A DNA stretch of 52,480 bases, taken from Lactifluus volemus (lineage: Eukaryota > Basidiomycota > Agaricomycetes > Russulales > Russulaceae). The position numbers were made by a program, and so were the translations under genes. The notes beneath the pieces are model-generated. The model worked only from the letters and a program-made list of their open reading frames with translations. It did not search any database and was not told the origin of the DNA. The stretch is taken from NCBI GenBank assembly GCA_022376515.1, contig WTXI01000254.1, positions 1 to 52,480 on the forward strand. The letters are read 5' to 3'. Positions 43,405-52,480 of this stretch are shown one piece after another (position 1 is the first letter of the stretch; each line of letters opens with the position of its first letter).

Positions 43405-45651
43405 ATGAGCGACAGAAAGAGGGCTCTCGAGGGGAGCGGGCCCTCTTCAGCCTCAAAGAAGGCCAGAAGGTCGGTGTTTATTTGCTTTGACAGCTGCTGC
43501 GTCCTTGTCCTGACTCTGTCTTTCAACAGTGATACCACAGTGAGTACATTCCCTCCCCGACCCCTCCAAGGTGAATACGGCCGTCAATATTCGCTTCTGA
43601 CTTGCTTCTATAACCGTTCTACCCCCCCAGACTTACTCTAATGGACCTGACAGTCTCAATGATGTACGTTCCCGTTTCTCTGCTTTCCCTGAAAAAAAAA
43701 ATGACGCATTCTTCGCTTTTGTACACAGAAAGAGGCCCTCATTGCGCAGAAACGTGCAGAAGTTGCTGCAAAATTAGCTGCAATGCGCTCCACCTCCGCC
43801 TCTGCTTTCGCCTCTCCAGCTCCACATACCCCAGTACCTGCTCACACTCCCAGCCCTGGACCCTCGGCTGGGCCTGGGCACTTTGCAGAAGATGTGGGCA
43901 GACGCATTGCAGAAGCGCGCAAAGTCGCTGAAGCCAAAAACAAGCTCACGGTCAAGGACAATCCTTACATGGTAATTCTTCCCTTTCTTCACCTCCTCGG
44001 TTGGCTAAAGAAACGAAAATCAGGTACAGTCAACCCCGCCGTCTCGTGGGCAGAGCCGCAGTGCCGAGCCTGCACCGCAGGGCGCTGGCCTCAAGATGGC
44101 GGCGCATCCACTCCTGCTTGACACCTCTACTCCTGCGCCCCAGTCAAAGAAGGATCGCTACAAACCGATGCAACCCAAGTTTGCGTCAATTCGTGCTAAT
44201 GCGCGCAATGTTCCGACACCCCCGCCGACACTACCTCCTGCGCCTACCGTCGCAAAGGAAAATCCTTATGCTGCTGCTGCAGCCAGCGCGTCTGCCGAAA
44301 CAGGCTTCGAAGGCACTCCACGTGAGCGCGTCGGGCGGTCTTTGCGGTTCAATCCCAAGGGAAAATATGTCTCCATTGCGAACCAAATTCGACAAGACTC
44401 GCAGCTGGAGGCATTGAAACAACGCATCGCGGAGAGTGCAAGAAAGGCCGGTTTGGACGGCGAGTTTGATACACTGGAGAAAAACATCAGGGTACGGTGG
44501 TTTCAACTACTGATGCTCTTGTGCAATCTTCTCATCGACGTGACGTGTTGTAGCGTGAAGCTCCTCCCATTGCTGAATGGTGGGATGCACCGCTCCTTCC
44601 GACTGGCCGCTATTCCGATCTGGATGAGTTTGACCCGGCGTATCTCAAGATTAGGACGGCGAACTCGCCAATTACTATATATATCCAACATCCAATCCCC
44701 ATCCCCGCGCCTGGAGATAAGAACAAGCCGCCACCGAAGCCACTCATGTTGACGAAGAAGGTATGGCTCGTAGATCTCGAAAATGGATGCGTTTGCTCAT
44801 GACGATATAGGAACAAAAGAAGATGAGGAAACAACGACGGCAGGCTGAACTTCAAGATAAAAGGGACCGTATCCGAATGGGTTTGATTCCTCCTGATCCT
44901 CCCAAAGGTTTGTTGTCCACGGCTGTCTGTCCTCCTTACTCACCCTTTTTTTTTCGCAGTGCGACTAGCCAACCTGATGAAGGTTCTAACCTCTGACGCC
45001 GTTCAAGATCCCACTCGTGTTGAAGCTCGCGTTCGTCGGGAAGTGGCTATGCGTAAACATACGCACGACAAGATGAATGCAGAACGCAAACTGACCGACG
45101 AGCAACGGCGGGAGAAGACCGAAACGAAGAAAGCCGAGGAGGATAAGAAGGGCATCGTTGGCGCGGTGTTTAAAATATCCACCTTGTCCGACCCGGCGCA
45201 TCGGTTCAAGGTGCGCAAGAATGCGGAGCAGATGGCCTTGACCGGGCTTGTGATCTTCAATCCGGCGTTCAACATGGTGTACGCTGAGGGCGCACCGAGG
45301 TTTTTGAAAAGCTATAAGCGACTGATGCTACACCGGATTGCTTGGACTGAAGCCGCTCGCGCGCGAGGTGAGGAAGAAGTTGAACTCGCGGATGGCGAAG
45401 AAGGCGCCGAGGATGGCGATAGCGGGACGGTAAAGGCGCAGGCTGGACCATCTAATAGCGAAGTCTCTTTGGAAGGGAATAGGTGCGATCTTGTGTGGGA
45501 AGGACCGGTCCGCGAGCGTGCGTTCACGAATTTCCGACCCAAGAGTTGCCCGACGGATTCGGCGGCTCGGGATGCGCTCGGGACAAAGTTGATGAGCTAC
45601 TGGGACATGGCGAAGAACTTTAAGCCAGAGGATGAAGAGTGGAACGTGTAA
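43405..45651 (+). CDS. PRP3: U4/U6 snRNP splicing factor Prp3, 604 aa
   Basis: Exons: 43405-43469, 43530-43539, 43631-43663, 43729-43971, 44024-44491, 44554-44760, 44811-44907, 44960-45651. Prp3 binds the U4/U6 snRNA duplex and holds the tri-snRNP together. Marks: an N-terminal KRALEGSG / SKKAR segment, an Ala-rich KEALIAQKRAEVAAKLAAM helix, the central block with RRSLRFNPKGKYV-like sequence (RVGRSLRFNPKGKYV), REAPPIAEWWDAPLL, NPITIYIQHP-like segment, KKMRKQRRQAELQDKRDRIRMGL and PPDPPKVRLANLMKVL, then a C-terminal DUF1115 region (FKVRKNAEQMALTGLVIFNPAFNMVYAEG..KSYKRLMLHRIAW) and the WEGPVRERAF segment. Exon 2 is only 10 nt but is needed to keep the frame. The last residues (YWDMAKNFKPEDEEW) match family ends. 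Confidence 0.93.
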
Positions 45652-45727
45652 TACAGTACAGAGATATAATAGGGTATACACTCTCAATGCAAATTCCCAC
45701 GGCTCGCGTTCTCCTCTCACTTTGTAA

Positions 45728-46362
45728 ATGGCTGCCCAACAATTCTTGCCATGGCCAATGCGAGCCAATTCGCAGGCTCGCAAGATTGTATTAGGGATCA
45801 TAAGGTCTCACAACGAGCCCATTACTACACACGATCTTTATCATAAAGCCGTCGAGGTGAATGAACGTGTCACGCCCTGGGCAGAACATCTGAGGAAGAT
45901 TAACCCTGCTCCTCCACATCCCGAACACTCCATACGGTCTATGCGGTGTGTTTTTTTTTTGGCCCTTCTTGGGTGCTGGCGCAGGCCGTTAACGTACACA
46001 CGGCACTCGTGTCATGCGCATGCAGGTACCTCAAACACACGTTGAAGGATCTCGTTCGCACGCAGCATGTGAAGAAGGTGCACATCAAACGCACGTTGAC
46101 CCCCGCGGAACTCGAACAACGCAAGGCGACAATGTCCAAATCGCAACTAAAGAAGACGGCGCTTTCACTACCGGTGTCTACGTGGTTGTGGCAGCTGGAT
46201 GACGAGCTGGCAATGCAACGAGAAAAAGAAGCTTCAGAGGCAGAGTTTGGAGAGGACTGGGGACATTTAAATAAACGACGAAGACGGGCTCGGGTAGAAA
46301 AGGTGGCTCGAGATGTGAAATGGGCTCAGAGAGTGGAGAGAGCACGAAAAGAAATGTCGTAA
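45728..46362 (+). CDS. Small basic conserved-looking protein, 181 aa, unknown
   Basis: Exons: 45728-45936 and 46026-46362, with an 89-nt intron and CG|G phase preserved. I do not recognise the family. The N-terminal half (RKIVLGIIRSHNEPITTHDLYHKAVEVN) looks like a compact helical domain, possibly winged-helix-like, followed by SIRYLKHTLKDLVRTQHVKKVHIKR, a basic middle, a W-L-W-Q-L-D-D stretch and a highly Arg/Lys-rich C-terminus. The composition and length would suit a mitochondrial ribosome-associated or RNA-binding protein, but that is only inference. It lies head-to-tail between PRP3 (76 bp) and DCP1 (123 bp), so its boundaries are tightly bounded by real genes, which supports it being real. 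Confidence 0.75.
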
Positions 46363-46485
46363 AAAACATTCATTTCAGTAGTTACTGAGAAAGGCAATGG
46401 AGACGAAGCCCTCCGCAACTGGGCAGCGGCGGCGCTCCCCTCTCTCTCTCTCTCGCAAACTCGCTCTCTCCTTCATCACCTCACA

Positions 46486-49274
46486 ATGAAACCCTCAAAG
46501 AGGTCCCGCTTGACGTCTACTGGATCTTCTAAACGACCAAAAGCCACTCCCGCCTCTCCTTCAAAGGCGCGACCTCAACCAGAATCACCGCCCAGTCAGA
46601 CACCTAACTCTAAACTACAAACACAAGGCAGCAGCAGTAGCAGCACTAGCTTGACTGTCGCTGCTCGCTACCAGAAGAATCTAAGGAGTCTGCGCCGTAT
46701 AGACCCTACCATAACATCTATCATTGACCAATTCAGTCACATTTGTTTATACCGTCTTCATGAAGAGAAGTGGGTCAAAGACGGTTTCGAGGGTGCATCC
46801 TTTCTCTTTGAGCGGTGCGTATGCGGTCCATCACCACCCATCATCTGTCTTCTCCTCTCATCGCTTCGGTTATTTAGAGCTGCCTATCCCCCTTACGGTC
46901 TTTTTATCCTTAACCGTGCTGGGATGCACGATTACATACACCCCATCCATCCCGAAGACGAGATTCAGCCAGAAGGAGAATATCTCATGTACCGCTCTTA
47001 CCCCGAGTTCACCGCCAAGCGCCTTGCCATGGCCAAATCTGCACATCCCACCTTGACCGAAAGTTGGACGGATGCCCGTCGTCGAACACCGTCTGCCAAC
47101 GATCCGCTCACCAACTGGCGCTATTTGCTCAATCAAAAACCGGACAAGGGCCGTCACGAAACGGTCATGTTCTGGTTTCTTGGATCTGACTCTGAGAAAC
47201 ATGAACCGCTATCGGACACGATGGAGCGGCAAGTAGACACACTCTTTCTCTCCGTCGTCTAATTCCGAGCGCTGAACGGACCCTTCCCCCTTCCCAGACT
47301 GATGACTTTCATACGTAAAGGCGAATCGTACCCATATAACCTCGATCGGCCTCCGTCGCCCATTCCATTTGCCGATGTCGAGTCCCAACAGGACGTAGCA
47401 GCAGGGAATGAACAAATTAATGGGACTCTATTTCAGACAGAAACCGTCAATGGAACTGCGTCATCAGAAGTCGACAAATTGTTCTCGAAATACCTTCCCG
47501 CTCCTTCGCCAGCTACTACACCCGCGAATGGTAAAGTGACCATGGAGACCCTTTTCGCCTCTGCTTCTGCCTCTGCCTCTGCTTCTGCTTCTGCCTCTTC
47601 CACAGTTACTCCTGCCTCGTCCAGTCCTGCTCGCAATTTTGTGACCCCACCGGCAACCAGCGCCTACAAGGGTTGTGCACTCCTCGATACCATCCTCGCC
47701 TCAGCCACATCATCTCCACAAGGCCCCATACCGGCGCCTACGCCACCCTTTCCTCATCATGTGAGCTCGGAGCCTTTCCCGCCTCCACCATCTGTTCCTC
47801 CGTCTATGCGCCTCGCTTTTGCCACTGCGCATCTGCATGGCGATCTTTCCTCCTCGGAGCCAGACTTTTCTTCTGATCCCCCATCTCCGACTCCACATGC
47901 AGCAGCAGCATCAACACACATCATTCAGTCTCCGCAACCCACCACCTCACAGCTCCCGCAAATTCTCACACAAGAGGTGATCTCCGCGCTGCTCGGCATG
48001 CCACCCAGTCGCACGAGCAGCGTTGCCTCTTCACATCGCCGATATGAAGGTGACGTGGAAAGTAGCGACGATCTCCATGAGGTTGACTCGCCGATCGATG
48101 AGAGGCCGCTCCCACATGCGAATCGTAACAAGAAACACGAACTTGGCGATGTCACCCCGCGCCCTCCTTTGCGTGGATTCGCGTCGTCCGAGAAAGTGCT
48201 TCCCGCTCCAGCTTCCGCCCCCGCTTCTGCCTTGCCATCCATCCACTCAGCACCGTCTGTTTTACCAACAGCTGCTGCACCGTCGTCTATACCGTCTCCT
48301 CTCGAACTCGTCCCGACCGCGGTGGTGACCGACGCACCCAACTCGGCCCCAGCAGCAGCAGCATTTCGCGTCATCGGAGGCGGCACTTCTCCCGCACCCC
48401 GTCCGCTCGTGCCTTTCCACCACGAAGACGCGACACTGTGGCCCTACCCGCGCGCACCCCTCGACGATCGAGACGATATTGTCGAGCTCGATTTTGCGGA
48501 CACTAGTGCGCTCAGTGACGTTGACGCGTTTGAACAGCGCCGGCGGAACGGTAAAAATGGTAGGGGCGGGGCAAAGTCCTCGATGACGACGAAGAAGAAG
48601 AAGGATAGGGAGCGGGAGCGGGAGGATATCGAACGTTCTTGGGACGTACCGGTTCCGGGGAACGTCGTGAATAATGCGGGCCCGGGCGCGCACGTAATTT
48701 TGGAAAGGCCATCGTCGTCGCAGCGGCAGCAGGAATCACTGACAGGTGCTCGTGTCAATGCCACGTCTAGGCCAGCTGACGTGCCCTGCCCTTCTCCCCA
48801 CCCACAGAGTGGCGCTCTCCTCGAAGCCAATCAAACCCAGACAACACCAGCGACGACAACTATCAACGACAACAAGTCAAAGTCAAAGTCTAAAGCCAAG
48901 GCCAAGGTCCCCACCGCTGTCAATGGGTCGTCGAATGACAACAATAACGATAATAGTTACAATGCCAAGGCTGCTCAAGGTCGAGCTGCTGACGCGACAC
49001 CGACAAGCAACGGTGGCGTGCCCGCGCTCGGGCTTGCAAAGTCTACGGCGAGCACCGCCATCGTCGAAGCTGTGTACGCACACTCGAACGGTAGCGCGGT
49101 GCCACCACCGAAGACGGACCGGAACGAGTTTGTGAGGGAAGTGCTCACTCTGATTCACGTGAGTCGTGGTTCTCTCTCTTATTTCCTTATTCAGTCGTCA
49201 TGACCTGTTGTTGGCATTAGACGGATCCTTCGTTCGTGGATCGACTTTGGACGGAATATCGTGCGCGCGCGTAG
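46486..49274 (+). CDS. DCP1: mRNA decapping activator Dcp1, very long form, 864 aa
   Basis: Exons: 46486-46814, 46878-47228, 47298-49158, 49221-49274. Dcp1 activates the Dcp2 decapping enzyme in cytoplasmic P-bodies. The EVH1-like domain (about residues 63-245) shows RYQKNLRSLRRIDPTITSII, the HICLYRL strand, W-KDGFEG-LF-ER, YPPYGLFILNR and the MFWFLG strand. Intron 2 uses a GC donor (CG|GCAAGT); splicing there joins DTMER to LMTFIRKGE, whereas the nearby GT donor gives an early stop. A disordered Ser/Pro/Ala-rich region of about 570 residues follows, ending in the conserved FVREVLTLIHTDPSFVDRLW C-terminal helix that resembles the Dcp1 trimerisation segment, completed by exon 4. The internal Ala/Ser repeat is encoded by (GCCTCT)n-like repeats near 47560. 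Fission yeast Dcp1 is near 127 aa, so this form is unusually long. Confidence 0.88.
47229..47297 (+). other. GC-AG intron in DCP1
   Basis: 69 nt, donor GCAAGT, acceptor TTCCCAG. It is the only junction that keeps the Dcp1 frame. GCAAGT is the strong consensus for the rare GC-AG class, which the major spliceosome handles. Confidence 0.75.
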
Positions 49275-49726
49275 TTCCCCCTCTCCTGGGTTTTTTCTGT
49301 GTATCCCGCTGCCCTACAGATTTTCCCCCTCACACACCCAAACACTTGCCTCTCCTTTGCCCTCCGTTAGTTTTTCCTGCACCGAGATATCAATGGTCAT
49401 GTATTGTCGCGATGTATCACACCTGCCATTTTGACATGTATTGGTAAATTCGATGCTGTCTCTCCCTGATGGGAATGGGTTATGGGTGGCTGCTTTTTTG
49501 CTCGTCGTGTTCCATCTAAGTACAGTATTAATAACAGGGCTGGTCAGTCACGTCACGCAGGGCTGCGACCACTGACGCGACGGGACAGCGTCTACCCACT
49601 CATTGCTTCGTTCACGCAGTCGCCGGCTTTGGCAGAGTGCTCGAACAAGGTGACGTAACAACGTCAATTTCGACGCTCTCAATTTTCGCATGCACCATCT
49701 CTGAACCATTCCTCACGTTCATCACC
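49275..49726. other. Intergenic stretch, no gene recognised
   Basis: 3' flank of DCP1 up to the right arm of the inverted duplication. Nothing is recognised. Confidence 0.5.
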
Positions 49727-52438
49727 TCATAGACGATACATACGCAATATCATTCAGAATGACACGATCTATGTATCGTCTATGGGGAATGTGCCAGCGC
49801 GAGCCCGAGTCTGAGTGCCCACTGAGGCGTCTGGTGTGCCAGTCGTCGCTCGGCCTTATTATGTTGTCCGTCTCAGGCTGAACTCTTGTTTCTGGCGTTT
49901 TCACTCCCGTTGTGTCTACTTTACAAACTCTGGTCGACCGTCATTCCACGAGAATCGTATCAACATACCATACAAACTATACATTGCACATACACTTGTG
50001 AACGGTAATTTTTCTCCTAGTCAAGTCATCCGCGACTCGGACGCAGCCAGCCGTCCTGTATCAATTAATGTCATACTACTATGGCCCGGAATAAGTACTA
50101 GTGTGACTCAGACATGTCGTGATTATGATTAAATCCCCACATTTTTCTGTAACAGTAAGATCTGAACTTCCCGACCCAAACCCTTCAGGCACAGGCATGA
50201 GATTCATTGTCCCCACCAAGGTCTGTGTTGTCCTCAGTTTCGTATGACAAGCAATCCCCGACAAGTATAGAAGTGGAGTAAGTGGTTCCGAAAATTAGCT
50301 GAGCACTCTTGAATCAATGCTAGTTTCGACGATAACTTTCCCCCCTTCAACCTAGTCTTCAAATTCTTGTGTCGGATGAGGTTCGTACTGTTCGTCCGAT
50401 TTCTTGCACGCAGATTCTGCAAGTCTATAGCATTGACCTCGCTGATGGCGGTCGAACCCACAGGCTTGGACTCAAATAAATCAGATCGTGTGGACATCAT
50501 GCCCGACGTTTCCGCACCGGAAACAGAACTACGGAAGAATAGGGTCGTAAATCTTCGTTGTCGTGAATTCTGTGACTGCGAGCCGTCGGTACACACATCA
50601 GGAAATGTAAAGGCAACACTGTACCCGACTGGCCTGCCCTGATAGTCCCAACTCAAATTGTGTCTGTACGGCCATATGCTCACGCAGCTGGACACGTGAT
50701 AAATTGTGTCAAATATTGCCTACAATACACATTCCGTCAATGAGAGAGATGGACCGAGAAAACGACTCACATGCGTATATATTGCGCCAGATGTGATATC
50801 GAAAAGACGATAAGTCAACATATTTTGCAAAGAGAACCTTGTCGCTAATCCTGCAATGGCCCAACCCGAGGCAAGGCAGCCGGTTTGAATTACAGTGCGA
50901 ATCAGGTAATACAAGATCGAGTCCGATTTGCGTATACCGCTACGGGACTTGAGAAGCACCCGAGTGAGAAAGACTACGCACATCACGTCGAACAACTGAG
51001 TCCTCGTAATCAACGACGAATGAATCAACGTACTCGTTATGAGGATCTCCACAAGGGCTTGGGTACCGTGCCTGACAGCAGATACAATATTTTGAATTGA
51101 AATGCTACTGCTGGTCGGTTTAATATAGATCTCGGTGATTGACATTAAAGCACCCGTACAGCATCCGAGTGTGCAGCCAACCTGTCATCACGGAGACCGC
51201 ACCAAGCATGAAAGAAAGGACGGAAAGCGTGATGACGATTCCACTCTGGAAGCGACTCCTTGATAAGGTCTGAATTCTAAAATTAACGACTATGGAGTTA
51301 CCGTCAACAGGCGAAATGAAGGAGTAACTAACCGAGCTGCGAGAAACATGTTTGCCGATAGAATAAGGACCAATTGACACAACGAATTGACAGGCCCCTG
51401 CCAGAGATTCACGCAAAACTGAGGATTGGAGGAGTGATGAACGTTGAGGATAACACTACAAGACTGATGAGAAGGGAACGCCGCCTTGAGAGGAGACTAC
51501 ATACAATGCATCGTAGGCGAAACTCCACATCCTGGTATTCATTCCAGATTATACATCAGCGGTGGAAATAGTAGGAAAACCTACAATATACATTGGAGTG
51601 TAATGAATAAATATTGTACGACAACAAAGATCCTGCGAAAAGCCGCTGTAAGTATTCCACAACATGAAAGATGGCGGTACTCACCTCAAGCGTAATGTGT
51701 CTTTGAAACCTGTCCAGACGTTAGGCGTCACCAGGTACAGAGCCCTCAATTTTGCGTACCTGTCGCCCAATATCCGCAGAATTGTTGGCTCACTACTCCG
51801 AAGAGAAACCCATCCACTACTCGAAAAATCAGTGACAAATAGGGGATTTCAGGGGTTACAAGACCTACAGAGGATGCCAATCAGAATTATGCCTGTCGAA
51901 TAGATTGGTGTTATTTTGGGGCAGTCGGAACAAGGCTCGGATGTTGAACAATACCTTGTTCTGAGGGCCGAGTCGGATTTGCCATGACAGGTCAGAGTGA
52001 ATGAAATGCGGGAACTACTGTACTCTATATATATGCTTTAAATGACAAACGTTAGAAGCAGGTGCAGTACGGCATCATTTCACGGGAGTGCCTTGACACC
52101 GCAAGCTAAGATCCCGACAACTCGAACTTTAAATGTACCATTGAGTTTGAAGAAACGGTGTTCCGAGTGAGGACAGCCACAGTGGAACTGGCCTATTAAA
52201 CACGAAGTAAAAAAAAGGCGACTGCTCGGGGCCTTGACGTGAGCGCAGCAGTGAAATTTATTGTAATGCCGTCGAAGTTGGTGTTTCCAGAGACCGGCTG
52301 CAGCTCAGTTGGGCTTGACGCCAAGTTGTCGACCTTTGACTTTGCTCGACCAATTAGGGTAAATTGGGTGACGCCCGGCCTAAGGCCTAGGTTCTGAACG
52401 TTCTGAACTCCCGGTTCACTACCGCGACGGAAAGTAAT
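49727..52438 (-). repeat. Right arm of a large inverted duplication
   Basis: Reverse complement of 17621-20403. A near-perfect palindrome sits at its inner edge (about 49730-49783, TAGACGATACATA ... TATGTATCGTCTA), matching the palindrome at the inner edge of the left arm. The outer boundary near 52438 is sharp: sequence beyond it does not match the left arm's flank. Confidence 0.9.
50352..51985 (-). pseudogene. Decayed second copy of the DUF6534-like gene
   Basis: Reads like the intact gene at 18075-19745 through most exons, including the TATA box (52024-52034), a start MANPTRPSEQG and most splice sites. Three lesions break it. Around 51399-51445 a deletion removes the donor side of intron 7, its acceptor and the start of exon 8. 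A single-base deletion near 50701 (ATTTATCACG versus ATTCTATCACG) shifts the frame in exon 12. Another single-base deletion near 50403 shifts exon 13. In the 426-nt stretch 50720-51145, which includes two introns, the conceptual translation still differs from the left copy at only 8 of 141 codons, so decay is recent. A reader might take the intact-looking 153-codon frame at 50234-50695 as a gene, but it is the shifted tail of this pseudogene. Confidence 0.8.
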
Positions 52439-52480
52439 GCAGTAGGTGGTCCGCGTCGCGTCAAGCGCCAGCATAAGCGG

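Noticed and set aside
47302..49203. Stand-alone 633-aa protein
   Set aside because: It is the large third exon of DCP1, joined upstream through a GC-AG intron and downstream to a short final exon.
50234..50695. 153-codon gene on the minus strand
   Set aside because: It is the frameshifted tail of the decayed DUF6534-like copy.
1..52480. CRISPR array, prophage or bacterial gene cluster
   Set aside because: Spliceosomal introns run throughout and no regular direct-repeat array is present.

Overview
The window is nuclear DNA of a filamentous basidiomycete, most likely an Agaricomycete. The evidence is many short GT-AG introns of about 40-90 nt, compact divergent promoters, and families typical of basidiomycetes (a DUF6534-like membrane protein, TOK-type two-pore K+ channels, an expanded PD-(D/E)XK-like orphan family). 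I cannot name the species from sequence alone. All gene models were spliced by hand, and reading frame was checked across every junction.

Layout. 1-17.6 kb is gene-poor. It holds a cluster of tRNA-Tyr-like copies (one full-length with an intron and an AUA anticodon, two broken), a small two-exon hypothetical gene (3789-4293), a TATA-driven coiled-coil protein (9409-10566), a possible tRNA-Tyr relic (12456-12528), a PD-(D/E)XK-like orphan gene (13262-13894) and a foldback MITE (14360-14727). At 17.6-20.4 kb lies one arm of a 2.7 kb inverted duplication carrying an intact 13-exon DUF6534-like gene. At 49.7-52.4 kb lies the opposite arm with a decayed copy of the same gene. Between the arms, 21.5-49.3 kb is dense with conserved housekeeping genes: derlin (DER1), orotate phosphoribosyltransferase (URA5), two tandem TOK-type K+ channels, a SAM-domain tail-anchored protein, an exomer ChAPs protein, a CCDC6-like coiled-coil protein, PEX13, a protein with an NFKBIL1-like C-terminus, mitochondrial ribosomal protein uL16m (MRPL16), splicing factor PRP3, a small unknown protein and a very long DCP1.

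The genes are not one pathway. They are a normal eukaryotic neighbourhood (ER quality control, pyrimidine synthesis, ion transport, Golgi export, peroxisome import, mitochondrial translation, splicing, mRNA decapping). The unusual parts are the inverted duplication around the core, the tandem channel duplication, the tRNA-Tyr cluster with a non-standard anticodon, the GC-AG intron that joins two halves of DCP1, the 10-nt microexon in PRP3, and the SAM/tail-anchor protein that shares a 91-bp promoter with the exomer gene. I saw no CRISPR array, no prokaryotic operon and no clear autonomous transposon.
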